Positions 6,369-16,503 are shown, counted from the stretch's first letter. The stretch: 64,000 nt of DNA from Limosilactobacillus oris (GCF_025311495.1 NZ_CP104398.1:1550001-1614000), one strand, 5' to 3'. Notes: a model not told the origin generated them from the letters alone. A program made the numbers and translations.

Positions 6369-8837
6369 ATGAAAGAACACAAGAAACTGTACAAGTCTGG
6401 CAAGTTATGGCTGACGGCGACGGTGCTGGCAGTTGCTGCTGGTGCTACGATGACCACTACGACGGCCCACGCGGATACGACCAGTCAACCGGCCGGGCAG
6501 CAGGCAAGTGACAAGGACAGTCAAATCGCTGCCTTGCAGTCCGACGCCAAACAGCAGCAGGCCACGATCAATGATGCCCAGTCCCAGCTGGCAACCCAGC
6601 AAGGGAAACTGACGGCTACCCAAAAGCAGCTTGATGCTGCCCAGGCGGACTACCAAAAGGCTCTGACTGAACAGGACCAGGCAACCCAAAACGACCCTGA
6701 TGTTCAAGCCGCCACGACTGCCGTTAACAAGGCCCAGCAGAAGGTTTCCACGGCCCAGGACGGTGCTAAGCAGGCAGCCGCGGCCTTATCAGACGCGCAA
6801 ACCCGGCAGCAGCAGGCCAATGATGAATTAAGTCAGGCCAAGAGCGGCAGTAGCCAGCAAACTGGCTTCCAGCTGCCGGATGGCTACACCCGGGAAAACT
6901 ACCACAAGCTCCAGGACGCTCTGGCTGATGGCAACATGGATGTCCGCGATGCGTGGGACAACATGGCTGGTCAAAACTACATGAAGTTTAAGTACGTTCA
7001 TAGCGCGCAGGACAAGCAGGAAGCGGTTGATCCCGCCCACCTGACGAACCAGCAACGGATTGAAATCAGCCAGTTCGTTATCGACCTACTCAACCCCCTG
7101 CGGGAAAAAATCGGTGCCCAGCCTTTCGTTGTCAGCCAGGGTTCCGTTGACTTAGCGCAAGCGGTGGCCGACCAGTATAATGCGGACAAGGTTTACAGCG
7201 GGCACGACTACCCGGGCTTAAACAAAGTAGAAGTTGCCAATGCCCGTGCCTTCCGGGAAGCGGTTGAAGGTCTTGATACCAGTATTAATAACATGGACGA
7301 TTTGAAGGCCGCTATTTTCAGTGCCATCGATGACATGATCTTCCACGATACTCCGGACTGGGGTCACGCGCGGACGCTGCTTGGTTTATTGAATGACACG
7401 GACCTGAATAATGAAAGTGACCCGGCGACGCAGTCCTACTTGGGGATGTCAGTTAGTGGGGACGCCACGAACGGGATGATGATTCACTTTATCCCGACCT
7501 ACGATGATGTCGATGAGCTGGAAGGTACCCCGGCCCACCCATTTGACAAGACGGTCATCAAGGAAGCTAAGCAGGACAATACCGCCGCAATTAAGGCGGC
7601 TCAGGACAAGCTGGACCAGGCGAACACCGACGTCACGAACGCTCAGCAGTCCAAGAAGGGTGCTGATGACCAGCTTACCCAAGCCCAGGCAGAATTGGCG
7701 GCTGCTGAACAATCCTTAGTGGCGGTGAAGGCCAGTGCCAGCGCCAAGACGGCTCAGCGGGTCAGTGACGCGAAGGGCCGGGTAACGGACCTGCAGGGCC
7801 AGGTTACCGGCTTGAAGGGCGCCATCGAAAAGACTAACCAGACGCTTGCGGCTGCCCAGGCTAAACTGGCCCAGGATAATCAACAGCTAGCAGAGCTCCA
7901 AAAGCCGCAAGCGCAGCCGGATAATGAAAAGTATACGAACCTCGACCCAAGCCTAGTGGTCAAGGTCAACGTTACTGCTGGGGACACCACCATTCCGGTA
8001 CCAACGCTGGCCGCCGGTGCCTACATTAAGAATACCGATAACGGTACTGCCTCTGCCGCGATGTTCATGGTCCTGGCACAAACGAATGGTGTCTACCCAG
8101 AAGGTACCAAGGTGGAATGGGCAGACCCTGCTAAGGTTCAAAAAGATGCTCAAACAGCTGGAACTTATGATGAAGAGGTTATTTTAGACTTCCCAGATGG
8201 GACCAAGTCGAAGGCCTTTAATGTGCCAGGTGTTTTAGTGGTTGCCGCTAAACCTAATTCCGGCAATGATAGTCATCAGACTACGCCAACGAATGCTACT
8301 CATACCCTGACAGTTCACTACATTGAAACGATTGGCTACCAACCAATGGGTGCTCCAATTACCAAGGTTGTTGGTACCCAAGTATTGAATGGGCAGGCGG
8401 GAACTGACTTTAGCGAAAGCCAGCTTAATCTGCCAGCGGGCTACAAGCTGGCAATGCCGGGCTTGACTCTGACCATCAGTGACCAGGATGACATGATTGA
8501 AGTGCCAGTTCTGGCAGTTAATTCGTCGACAGATGATCACTCGGGTACAAACCAATCTACGGGTAGTGATCACAATGCCAGTGCTCAATTACCAGCCGGT
8601 GCCAAGATTGTGAAAGGCCAAGTACTTGACGCCAACGGGAACGTATTAGCTGGCTGGACGGTTGTGAACGGTCAAGCAGTACGGAACGGGAGCGCCGTTG
8701 CCGTGAACGCGCAAGGACAAATTGCTAAGCGCCTGCCACAAACGGGCAACAATGACAGTCTCGCACTGGCGGGCTTAGGCGCCGCTAGCCTGCTGGGGAT
8801 GTTTGGCCTGGCCGGCGTGAATAAGAAGCGCGGCTAA
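6369..8837 (+). CDS. LPQTG-anchored SEC10/PgrA-like surface protein
   Basis: 822 residues from the ATG at 6369 (GGGGG Shine-Dalgarno 10 bases upstream; a TTG 9 bases earlier sits on that element). The KxYKxGKxW signal peptide (KEHKKLYKSGKLW) runs to about ATTTAHA. Then come an Ala/Gln-rich coiled coil (~40-165), a SEC10/PgrA surface-exclusion-type domain (~175-390, containing RIEISQFVIDLLNPLREKIG), a second coiled coil (~395-515), a Rib/MucBP-like region (HTLTVHYIETIGYQPMG near 645) and the C-terminal LPQTG, hydrophobic segment and KKRG tail. It should be covalently attached to peptidoglycan by sortase. A role in adhesion or aggregation is inferred. Broken relatives lie at 446-643 and 37505-38894. 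Confidence 0.85.
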   Translation: MKEHKKLYKSGKLWLTATVLAVAAGATMTTTTAHADTTSQPAGQQASDKDSQIAALQSDAKQQQATINDAQSQLATQQGKLTATQKQLDAAQADYQKALTEQDQATQNDPDVQAATTAVNKAQQKVSTAQDGAKQAAAALSDAQTRQQQANDELSQAKSGSSQQTGFQLPDGYTRENYHKLQDALADGNMDVRDAWDNMAGQNYMKFKYVHSAQDKQEAVDPAHLTNQQRIEISQFVIDLLNPLREKIGAQPFVVSQGSVDLAQAVADQYNADKVYSGHDYPGLNKVEVANARAFREAVEGLDTSINNMDDLKAAIFSAIDDMIFHDTPDWGHARTLLGLLNDTDLNNESDPATQSYLGMSVSGDATNGMMIHFIPTYDDVDELEGTPAHPFDKTVIKEAKQDNTAAIKAAQDKLDQANTDVTNAQQSKKGADDQLTQAQAELAAAEQSLVAVKASASAKTAQRVSDAKGRVTDLQGQVTGLKGAIEKTNQTLAAAQAKLAQDNQQLAELQKPQAQPDNEKYTNLDPSLVVKVNVTAGDTTIPVPTLAAGAYIKNTDNGTASAAMFMVLAQTNGVYPEGTKVEWADPAKVQKDAQTAGTYDEEVILDFPDGTKSKAFNVPGVLVVAAKPNSGNDSHQTTPTNATHTLTVHYIETIGYQPMGAPITKVVGTQVLNGQAGTDFSESQLNLPAGYKLAMPGLTLTISDQDDMIEVPVLAVNSSTDDHSGTNQSTGSDHNASAQLPAGAKIVKGQVLDANGNVLAGWTVVNGQAVRNGSAVAVNAQGQIAKRLPQTGNNDSLALAGLGAASLLGMFGLAGVNKKRG

Positions 8838-8866
8838 TTTCTTAGGTAATCAATAAGAAGATAATA

Positions 8867-8915
8867 AAAGGTGGTTGACGAAATCAATGTGCGATTTCGT
8901 CAACCACTTTCTTTT
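8867..8915 (+). terminator. Rho-independent terminator
   Basis: AAAGGTGGTTGACGAAATC pairs perfectly with GATTTCGTCAACCACTTT and a T-rich tail follows. Confidence 0.9.
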
Positions 8916-8973
8916 GTCCGACATTGCTTGTTCGCGGATTGTGATGCTGTATCATTAAGGATGAGGTGAGAAA

Positions 8974-9210
8974 ATGAATCCAGAAACGTATCAAGCTTTA
9001 ACAGCGTGGCTCACGGGCCGGAAATATCAGTTATTATCAGATGGCGATTCCTACCGCCTGGTCCGTCAGGGGCAAACGCTGGCAATTATCACGCCACCCA
9101 ACCGCTACCAGGTAATCAACGTTGACATGACCTTCGCCGAGTGGGTCGAATTCAACAAGTGCATTCGCAACATTCGCCACTATTTACTGACGCGGGAAGA
9201 GAAAAACTAA
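8974..9210 (+). CDS. Small protein of unknown function
   Basis: 78 residues with ATGAGGTGAG upstream of the ATG. No signal peptide or membrane segment; the mix of charged and aromatic residues suggests a small folded cytoplasmic protein. I do not recognise a family. It is isolated between a terminator and a convergent membrane-protein gene. Confidence 0.6.
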   Translation: MNPETYQALTAWLTGRKYQLLSDGDSYRLVRQGQTLAIITPPNRYQVINVDMTFAEWVEFNKCIRNIRHYLLTREEKN

Positions 9211-9231
9211 GGGCTGCTGCCGCTAACCAGC

Positions 9232-9699
9232 TCAAAGGTAAAAATTAATGACCAAGATTAACATATAAATCAGGCAAGCATAGTTAAGGATTGCCATCAA
9301 TAGGTCGAGGAGGACTTTCGGGCGCTCTAAGCGCACGTTGGTGACACCAGGGATGGGATAAATGAAAATTACCATGGAATTTCCTAGAATGGTCAGGAGG
9401 AGAGACGTTGCGGCAACGTGGGTTAACAGCGGAACACTAAACGATTTGGATAACCAGAACAAAGCAAACCGCACCAAGATGACCAAGATAGACGTAATAC
9501 CGTATGTCGCGGCTAGTAAAATTTTAAACCGGCGTTCGCCAAGAAAAGTCCGTGAGTCTTGAAAGTCGTCTTTGCCGTGGCTTACCCACTCTATATAATC
9601 CTGCTTGAAAAAGAGGTGGTAGTAAAGACGAATATCGGTAAAAATGTCTAGTACCATCACTCCGCACAGGATAATGACGAAAATAATTTGATGGAACAA
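9232..9699 (-). CDS. Small multi-pass membrane protein, unknown
   Basis: About 155 residues if translation begins at TTG 9699, which has GGGGAGG six bases upstream; an upstream TTG at 9765 would add 22 residues. Four hydrophobic segments are visible (IIFVIILCGVMVLDIF, ILLAATYGITSILVILVRFALF, HVAATSLLLTILGNSMVIFI, LLMAILNYACLIYMLILVINF). No known motif. The gene is convergent with the small gene on its left and divergent from rarA. Confidence 0.6.
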   Translation of the reverse strand: MFHQIIFVIILCGVMVLDIFTDIRLYYHLFFKQDYIEWVSHGKDDFQDSRTFLGERRFKILLAATYGITSILVILVRFALFWLSKSFSVPLLTHVAATSLLLTILGNSMVIFIYPIPGVTNVRLERPKVLLDLLMAILNYACLIYMLILVINFYL

Positions 9700-9828
9700 A
9701 TCAATCCTCCCCGTTCGTTTGTAATTACTAATTAATATAGCATAGAGATGGGTTATCAGTGGCAATCGTCAGCGGTTCATCTTATCATTAGTAAGTGGAA
9801 CTATCTAAAAGAGGAAGGGGAGGTTAAG

Positions 9829-11130
9829 ATGGCATTTAAGCAACCACTGGCCGACTTAATGCGGCCGACAACGCTAGAGCAGATGGTCGGTCAGGAGCAC
9901 CTGCTGGCCCCGGGATGGCCACTGTACCAGATTATTACGGAACACCTGTCGGTTAGCCTGCTGTTGTGGGGGCCGCCGGGCTCAGGGAAGACGACCCTGG
10001 CCTACGTGATGTCGCAGACCCTCCAGCTGCCCTTTGAAAAATTTAACGCGTCGATTCAGAATAAGAGCCAGCTGCAAAAGCTCGTTGACGCCCACCCGGA
10101 CGAGAGCTTCGTCCTCCTGCTCGATGAAATTCACCGGCTGACCAAGCCCCTCCAGGACTACCTGCTTCCCCACCTGGAGAATGGGCACATCCTCTTAGTC
10201 GGGACGACAACCGAAAACCCAATCATGGCAATCCAGCCGGCCATCCGTTCCCGCAGCCAAATCTTTGAGTTTTACCCGATCAGCGCCAAGGAAATTGAAC
10301 CGGTGTTAGTCCGGGCTGCCAAAGAACACCTGGGCTTCGCGCTAACGAAAGCGCAGGCCCACGCAATTGCCAACAGCGGCAACGGGGACGTCCGGGTTTC
10401 GCTGAATATCCTGGACACCCTGCACGCGATGCACCCGACAGAGCTGACAATGAAGGACATCGAGGACTTTGCCCGCAACCAGCACTTTGCCTTTGATAAA
10501 GATGCGACCAAGCATTACGACTACCTGTCAGCCTTTCAGGATTCGATTGAGGGTTCTGATGCCGATGCGGCCCTCTACTACCTGGCAGTCATCCTGAAAT
10601 CCGGGGACCTGGAGTCGGTAGTGCGGCGGCTCAAGGACTCCGCGGTCCTGGACGTGGGCTTAGCGGACCCGGCCCGGGCGACCCAGGTAATTACCCTGGC
10701 GAATACTGCCCTGGAAATCGGCCTGCCCCGGGCCTCGACCCATGTAGCGATGGCAACCATTCTGCTGGCGGTGGCACCCCGGTCTGATTCGGCCATGCAG
10801 GCTTACTACCAGGCGGCCAAGGACGCCGAGCACCCGACCAACCACCCGATGCCGAAGTATTTGCAGGACTCACACTACCAGGGAGCGGCTAAGTTGCGGG
10901 GTGCGGGGGTAATGCAGAACATGTTTGACCCGCCGCATAAGATTGCCCGGCAGGAGTACCTTCCAAAGAACCTGGTGGGCAAACACTATTACGTACCGGC
11001 GCCGAACCAGGCGGAACAGAAGTTCTACGCACAGTACCAAGCGTTATTCGAGTACATCTACCAGCAACCCTTTGTCCCAACTGAATTTGCTGACCACTTT
11101 GAGCACTTCACCAGCAGCCATATTAAGTAG
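9829..11130 (+). CDS. rarA: Replication-associated recombination protein A (AAA+ ATPase)
   Basis: 433 residues from the ATG at 9829, with AAGGGGAGG upstream. The start MAFKQPLADLMRPTTLEQMVGQEHLL is the RarA/MgsA signature. Walker A is WGPPGSGKTT (~residue 48) and Walker B LLLDEIHRL (~97). The C-terminal oligomerisation region contains SDADAALYYLAVILKSGD, typical of the family. RarA acts at stalled replication forks. The length is normal. It stands alone, followed about 105 bases later by an MFS gene. Confidence 0.93.
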   Translation: MAFKQPLADLMRPTTLEQMVGQEHLLAPGWPLYQIITEHLSVSLLLWGPPGSGKTTLAYVMSQTLQLPFEKFNASIQNKSQLQKLVDAHPDESFVLLLDEIHRLTKPLQDYLLPHLENGHILLVGTTTENPIMAIQPAIRSRSQIFEFYPISAKEIEPVLVRAAKEHLGFALTKAQAHAIANSGNGDVRVSLNILDTLHAMHPTELTMKDIEDFARNQHFAFDKDATKHYDYLSAFQDSIEGSDADAALYYLAVILKSGDLESVVRRLKDSAVLDVGLADPARATQVITLANTALEIGLPRASTHVAMATILLAVAPRSDSAMQAYYQAAKDAEHPTNHPMPKYLQDSHYQGAAKLRGAGVMQNMFDPPHKIARQEYLPKNLVGKHYYVPAPNQAEQKFYAQYQALFEYIYQQPFVPTEFADHFEHFTSSHIK

Positions 11131-11234
11131 GGCGGCGGGGGCTGAACCGCTTTCTAGTCAGTTTGCGGCCGTAGGCAGTCCGTGTATAATGGAGAACTGG
11201 AAAATACCAGTTATAATGAGGTGGAGATTACAAA

Positions 11235-12419
11235 TTGAAGAATGTAGATAAGCACGCAGCTGTTAAGCGCTGGGGGACGTTTGCGCTGCTGTACCTTGGT
11301 TACATGTTGCTGTTTGCCGACCGGACCGTCATGAACATTTCGCTGGCCTACATCGGCAAGGATTTTCACGTGGGGGCGGCCGCGTTAGGGACCACGGCCA
11401 GCGCCTTCTTCCTCGGCTACACGCTGATGCAGATTCCAGGCGGCTACTTGACTGACCGTTTTGGCAGTAAACGACTGATTATCATTTCACTGCTGGCCTG
11501 GTCGCTATTGACGATGGTAACTGGCTGGGCCTGGTCGCTGGTTGCCCTGATTGCCATCCGTTTCCTCTTTGGAGTTGCGGAGGGGCCGTACCCAGCGGCC
11601 GCATTGAAGCGGATTTCTGAGAATTATGATAAGAGTGAAAAGTCGCAGGCCACTTCGGCCCTGATTTCATCAAATTACGCCGGAGCAGCGGTGGCGCCGC
11701 TGCTGATTGTGCCGATTATCGCCAGTGCCGGCTGGCGGAACGCCTTCGTCTGGCTCGGTGTGATTGGCCTGGTCGTGATGGTGGCCTACTACTTGGTCGA
11801 ACGGCCGATTAAGCAGGCGGCGACGAGCGGTGCCCAGCGGCCGAAAATCGAGTGGCGCAACATCGACTCGCGGGTCTGGGTATTCGTGGTCATCGGCCTG
11901 GCACTGAACATCATCACCAAGGGGCTGGAAACCTGGATGCCAGTCTACTTCCTGCAGGAGCGGGGGATCAACCTCAAGAACCTGACCTGGCTGGTACCAC
12001 TGCCGGTGATCTCGGGTGGAATTGCCGCCTTGATTTCTGGTTTCGTGATGGTTCACTGGTTCAAGGGCCGGGAGCGCTGGATGATCAGCATTGCCTCCTT
12101 CCTGACCCTGGCATTCATGTTTGGCCTGTTCAAGTCCTCGTCGCTGGTCGCGGTGGTCACCTTTGACGTGCTGATCTACTTTGTGAAGTCCCTGGCCTTT
12201 ACCGGGATTTTCAGCTTTACCGCCCAAATCTTGAGCGAAAAGACTTATGGTTCGTCGATTGGGATCGTCAACTTCGGCGGCCAGCTCGGCGGCTTCATTG
12301 GGCCGCTGTTGATTGGTTGGCTCGTCCAGTTTGCCGGCTCCTACTCGGCGTCCTTCCTCGGCTTGGTCATCAGTGCCTTGGTGGCCGCAGTAGCCTGCTT
12401 GTTTATTAGAAAGAAATAG
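11235..12419 (+). CDS. MFS transporter (anion:cation symporter-like)
   Basis: 394 residues, 12 predicted membrane segments. The start is TTG 11235, preceded by GAGGTGGAG. The motif GYLTDRFGSKRLIIIS between segments 2 and 3 is the MFS motif A, and RFLFGVAEGPYPAAALKRISENY matches the ACS family (hexuronate or organic-anion symporters). The substrate cannot be read from the sequence. A bidirectional terminator follows, shared with glutaminase. Confidence 0.8.
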   Translation: MKNVDKHAAVKRWGTFALLYLGYMLLFADRTVMNISLAYIGKDFHVGAAALGTTASAFFLGYTLMQIPGGYLTDRFGSKRLIIISLLAWSLLTMVTGWAWSLVALIAIRFLFGVAEGPYPAAALKRISENYDKSEKSQATSALISSNYAGAAVAPLLIVPIIASAGWRNAFVWLGVIGLVVMVAYYLVERPIKQAATSGAQRPKIEWRNIDSRVWVFVVIGLALNIITKGLETWMPVYFLQERGINLKNLTWLVPLPVISGGIAALISGFVMVHWFKGRERWMISIASFLTLAFMFGLFKSSSLVAVVTFDVLIYFVKSLAFTGIFSFTAQILSEKTYGSSIGIVNFGGQLGGFIGPLLIGWLVQFAGSYSASFLGLVISALVAAVACLFIRKK

Positions 12420-12423
12420 TTAC

Positions 12424-12470
12424 GAAAAAAAGCCATTGGCGGCGGTCCAGACCGTTGCCAATGGCTTTTT
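12424..12470. terminator. Bidirectional terminator
   Basis: AAAAAAGCCATTGGC pairs with GCCAATGGCTTTTT, serving the MFS gene and the convergent glutaminase gene. Confidence 0.88.
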
Positions 12471-12476
12471 GACTAG

Positions 12477-13397
12477 CTAATACTTGAAAATATCCAATTT
12501 TAGTTCCCTGCTGATCATCTCCAGCAGGGCGAGGCCGGCGACGCTATTGCCGACCGGGTTGAGGGCTGGGCTGAAAATGCCGATGCCGCAGTGGCTCGGG
12601 GCCGCGGCCACGAGTCCGCCACCGACACCACTCTTCGTTGGCACGCCGATCTGGACCGAGTAGGTGCCCGATTCGGTGTACAGGCCGGTGGTCATCATCA
12701 CGGACTTGGTGTAGGTCGCGGCCTGGCTTGAAATAATCCGTTCACCATTCCACGGGGCAATCCCGTCATTCGCCAGCACGGCGCCCAAGTTGGCGAGGCT
12801 TTCGCAGGTGACCATCATCGAGCACTGGCAGAAGTAAGTATCGAGGCTGGTCGTGACGTCGTTGTTGAGCGTCCCCCGGGCCTTGAGGTAGTAAGCCAGC
12901 GAGCGGTTGCGGTCCCCAGTTTCCAGTTCCGAGAGGTAAATTTCCTGGTCCAGCGTAATCCCCGGGTCGTTGCAGATTTTCCGGCTAAAGTCCAGAATTT
13001 GGTCGAATGGCGACTGGCCGTCCTGTTCCTCAATCAACGAGGAAATCAGGATGGCGCCACTGTTGACGAAGGGGTTGAGCGGCTGGCTCTCTCCGGTGAT
13101 TTCCATGTTTAGGATGGTGTCAAAAGGAAAGCCGGTCTGCCGGGTGCCAACCTGCGAGCTGACAGCTTCCAGACCCAATTGGTCAATCGCGTAGAGCAGT
13201 GAAATTACCTTGGACACGCTCTCGACAGCGAAACGAACCTGGGACGCGCCCGCCTGCTCCTTGTGGTCGTTGGTTACGTCGAAGAGGCAGACCCCCAGCT
13301 GGTACGGGTTAACGTTAGCGAGGGCGGGAATATAGGTTGCCACGTGCCCTTCGCCGATTTTGCCCCAGCATTCATGAATTGCGTTTTTAAGATCCAT
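12477..13397 (-). CDS. glsA: Glutaminase A
   Basis: 306 residues from the ATG at 13397, with GGGGGAG six bases upstream. The family signatures are present: SVSKVISL with the catalytic Ser-x-x-Lys near residue 63-66, NPFVNSGAI near 105, and a C-terminal GVPTKSGVGGGL. The enzyme hydrolyses L-glutamine to glutamate and ammonia, which in lactobacilli contributes to acid tolerance. Length is normal for the beta-lactamase-like glutaminase family. Confidence 0.95.
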   Translation of the reverse strand: MDLKNAIHECWGKIGEGHVATYIPALANVNPYQLGVCLFDVTNDHKEQAGASQVRFAVESVSKVISLLYAIDQLGLEAVSSQVGTRQTGFPFDTILNMEITGESQPLNPFVNSGAILISSLIEEQDGQSPFDQILDFSRKICNDPGITLDQEIYLSELETGDRNRSLAYYLKARGTLNNDVTTSLDTYFCQCSMMVTCESLANLGAVLANDGIAPWNGERIISSQAATYTKSVMMTTGLYTESGTYSVQIGVPTKSGVGGGLVAAAPSHCGIGIFSPALNPVGNSVAGLALLEMISRELKLDIFKY

Positions 13398-13467
13398 CAA
13401 AACTCCCCCTGCGTCAGATAATTGCTAAATATATAATAGTCGAAAATATCCCGGGTCGCAAAATATC

Positions 13468-14304
13468 CTAAAGCTCGATTACCCGGACTGTTCGTTCCCA
13501 CTGGCCGGCGAAGGTCGCCGCCTGCCACTCGTCATGACGCTTTTTGTGAACCCCGACCGCCTGGTTAAAGTAGGTCAGGCCGGCGCGGGTCAGCGGGGGA
13601 TGAACCCCGTGGACGTGCCCGTAGAAGACCGTCTTGACGTTTGGGTAGTTTTCCAGGAGCCGGCCCAAGCGGTCACTGCCGAGCATGGCGTTGATCATCT
13701 GGTAGAAGCGTTCCATCCGGGCCGTTTTGATCCCCGCCGCCTTCGGTGCGAGCAGGTGCTGGCAGGGGACGAAGTGGGTGAGGAAGAGAACCCGCTTGTG
13801 GTCGCACTGGGCCTGGTCGAGGAGGACCGTGGTTTGCTGGAGGACCCGGGCCATCCGGGCCTGGTCGGTTTCGTGCTGGTCGATCGAGCCGTCGAGCCAG
13901 TAGACTTTCTTCCAGCTTTCCACGGCGGCTGGCTGCTGGTAGTAGGACGAAAAGGAGTAGTCGTACCAGCCGTTGTTGCCAATCAGGCGCCAGTCGCTGC
14001 CGGGGAGGTCGACGGCGCGGTTGTGCAGGTAGCGCGGGTCGGTGGCGTGCTCGACTTGGTCCGCGGTGACGTGGTTGAGCAGGTCGTGGTTGCCCAGGAT
14101 GTAGTAGATGTGGGTTTGCGGTACCCGGGCTTGCAGGCGGGTAAAGTAGTCCCGGGTCTTCAGGTAATCGTTGAAGAGGTCCCCGGCGAATAGGTAGTAG
14201 TCGATTGACTGCCGCGCTAGCCAGTCGGCCTGTAAGTCGAGTGCTGTGTCAACGGGGACTTGGTTGACGTCCAGGTGGTTATCACTGCTAACGGCAATTT
14301 TCAT
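13468..14304 (-). CDS. Calcineurin-like metallophosphoesterase
   Basis: 278 residues from an ATG with a good AGGAGGTG site. The metal-binding motifs run in order: SSDNHL (variant of DxH), FAGDLFND (GDxx), ILGNHDLL (GNHD), LTHF and FYGHVHG (GHxH). The family hydrolyses phosphoesters with two metal ions; the substrate is not evident. It belongs to the YpbG/YmdB-unrelated cytoplasmic phosphoesterases common in lactobacilli. Confidence 0.85.
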   Translation of the reverse strand: MKIAVSSDNHLDVNQVPVDTALDLQADWLARQSIDYYLFAGDLFNDYLKTRDYFTRLQARVPQTHIYYILGNHDLLNHVTADQVEHATDPRYLHNRAVDLPGSDWRLIGNNGWYDYSFSSYYQQPAAVESWKKVYWLDGSIDQHETDQARMARVLQQTTVLLDQAQCDHKRVLFLTHFVPCQHLLAPKAAGIKTARMERFYQMINAMLGSDRLGRLLENYPNVKTVFYGHVHGVHPPLTRAGLTYFNQAVGVHKKRHDEWQAATFAGQWERTVRVIEL

Positions 14305-14528
14305 CGCTGTTCACCTCCTGGGATAATCATGCCAAGCGGCGGGGAAAAGGTCAAGACGGTGGCGCCGCTGTTTTTGGTATTCGAGCGAAGATATAAAGAG
14401 ATATAAAACGGGAGATGGACCAAATGAACAAACCCTTTAAGACTGGCTTGCCGAAAGCGGCCCAATGCCTTATTCTGGTATAAACGAAAACGGTACCAAT
14501 CGAGATTGGTTGAGGGGAGATTAAATCC

Positions 14529-16382
14529 ATGTATATTAACGTTACCGCCAAGGCCCAGTCAGTCTTTCGCTTTTATCCGCAGGTTGCGGACCCGGAAGCA
14601 GCCAAAGCGCAGGCCCTTGCTAACCCGCTATATTCCTGGCACGCCACTTACTTTTCCGTCCAGCACCACCGGCAGGTTGCCTTCATCAATGACGCGGCGG
14701 ACCTACTGGTGATCCTGCCCAACGTCTACTCGCACGACTACCGGCGCTTGCAGAAATTATTTGAGGACCAGCTGAGCGACCAGCTCCACCGCCTGGGACT
14801 AACGAGCCGCCAGATCCACCAGTATCTGAAACAGGCTGGCCCCTGGCAAATCAACCGGACGATTAACCGCCAGATCGTTGGTAACCTGACCCAGGCCATC
14901 CGGGATAACAAGCCGCTAATCGGCGGTCAGGGCCGGGAGACGCTTGCCGGTCTAGCCCAGCAAATCAGGCAAGCGGTCAAGGCAGACAATTCGCTGGTAG
15001 AAACGGTTATCTTTGGCGACTTACCGGCCTGGCAGAAGGGCGCGGCAAAGGGACAACAAGCTGCCGGGGGGAACCGCCGTCTGCAAAACGTTGCTAACCA
15101 GCTCCACTATCTGGAGGACCACCGCGGCAAAATTAAGGAAGAGGACTATGAAAAGACCGTAGCGCGGATTAGCGAACTAAACCAGCTGCTGATCAATGCC
15201 TTCGTTGCGGCTAATCCGGCTGGGCTTAGTGCCAAAACCCTCCACCGGCACCAGGACCGGCTGGAGTTCTTCTTAAACAGCATTGTGGCCTACCAGCTCA
15301 GCACCATTTACGGTCCGCTGGTAACTGACCTGGAGGAGCCACTGGCCCACGGCGCCACTATTAATGAAATGCGCCAGGTGCGGACGGCCCTGAAGAAGTT
15401 TTTCCAGTACCTGAATGAGCAGGGAGTGTTGAGCGATGACGACCTGCAAAAGGATAAGGAGGAGCTCCGCTACCAGCTGGTGGACCAGTCGATGGAGGAG
15501 CACAACATTTGGGACAACCTTGACTTTGCGAGCTTCTTTAACCCGCCCCAGCTGACCCTCCCGCTGTTTGATGCGGACACGGAGCAGGTGCTTGCCAGCT
15601 ACTGCGCGGCCTGTGCCAACCTGTACGGGGTAATCTCCTGCGACCAGGCCTACCGGATCATCATGAAGCAGAATCCCCAGCTGCCGGTGGGACCGCACCG
15701 CCTGGCCGACTGGTTTGAGGCCCACCGTGGCGACCAGGCGACCTCCTTTACCATTGACGAGATTGGCGGTGACGGCTCAATTATCCATCCGGCAATTTAC
15801 CGCCAGGACTTGCAGCAGCGCCTGCTGACCGACCAGCTCGGGCTGCCATTTTACTTGCCGAACAAGGAACAGTTGCTGAAGTACCGCTTTTCTGCCTATC
15901 AGGAGGACGGTCTGGCGGTGCGGAAGTACCAGCAGAGCCTCGTGGAGGACGTTCACGTACCGCGAGAGGAAACTCTGAAGTGGACCGCACGGGTACGCCG
16001 CCTCTTTAACGACCAGTTCAACCGGTCCTTTACCGACAACCAGGCGGACTTGGAGCGGGAAATGGCAGCCGAGGGTTATACATGGGATAGTCCGGCGGCC
16101 CGGCAACGGTGGCACGCTGCCCTGGCCGCCCTAGTGCCTGGCCTCCGCTTGTTTGTCAACCGTGGCCTGACACTGCCCGAGCGTGAACAACGGCTGGCGG
16201 TGATTGAGGAGGTTAAACGACACAAGGGCTTAACACCCGCGGTGGTTGCCGAAATCAAGGCAGCCCGGTTTGACCCGCTGGACATCATTATTGGGACGAC
16301 CTTCCTTGACGGGCTGACGGAAGAGGAGAAAACCGCAATTGTCGACCAGCTTAGCGCGCTGGACATCCCAACGCTGGGCTAA
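14529..16382 (+). CDS. DUF6933-type N-terminal domain protein, 617 residues
   Basis: The first ~80 residues (MYINVTAKAQSVFRFYP..LYSWHATYFSVQHHRQVAFINDAADLLVILPNVYSHDYRRLQKLFEDQL) match what I know of DUF6933, usually a short stand-alone protein. The rest, ~530 residues, is soluble, mostly helical and lacks catalytic motifs I recognise. A segment near 355 (CAACANLYGVISCDQAYRIIMKQNP) resembles sequence seen in SEC-C-associated bacterial proteins. The ATG has TTGAGGGGAG 10 bases upstream. Function unknown; no operon partner. The unusual length makes it a domain fusion worth comparing across species. Confidence 0.6.
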   Translation: MYINVTAKAQSVFRFYPQVADPEAAKAQALANPLYSWHATYFSVQHHRQVAFINDAADLLVILPNVYSHDYRRLQKLFEDQLSDQLHRLGLTSRQIHQYLKQAGPWQINRTINRQIVGNLTQAIRDNKPLIGGQGRETLAGLAQQIRQAVKADNSLVETVIFGDLPAWQKGAAKGQQAAGGNRRLQNVANQLHYLEDHRGKIKEEDYEKTVARISELNQLLINAFVAANPAGLSAKTLHRHQDRLEFFLNSIVAYQLSTIYGPLVTDLEEPLAHGATINEMRQVRTALKKFFQYLNEQGVLSDDDLQKDKEELRYQLVDQSMEEHNIWDNLDFASFFNPPQLTLPLFDADTEQVLASYCAACANLYGVISCDQAYRIIMKQNPQLPVGPHRLADWFEAHRGDQATSFTIDEIGGDGSIIHPAIYRQDLQQRLLTDQLGLPFYLPNKEQLLKYRFSAYQEDGLAVRKYQQSLVEDVHVPREETLKWTARVRRLFNDQFNRSFTDNQADLEREMAAEGYTWDSPAARQRWHAALAALVPGLRLFVNRGLTLPEREQRLAVIEEVKRHKGLTPAVVAEIKAARFDPLDIIIGTTFLDGLTEEEKTAIVDQLSALDIPTLG

Positions 16383-16503
16383 CTGATTTCAGACCGGGGA
16401 AGGTCGACCGTTAACTGAAGAAATCGGCAGATTAAAGAAAGTAGCGGCAAAATCTAGCATCTATAGTAGAATAAACGGAAAAGTTAAAATTGGGGAATTA
16501 TTT

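Noticed and set aside
16408-16417. CCGTTAACTG as a LytTR box before the repeat-protein gene
   Set aside because: A single copy; no second copy at 20-21 bp on either side.
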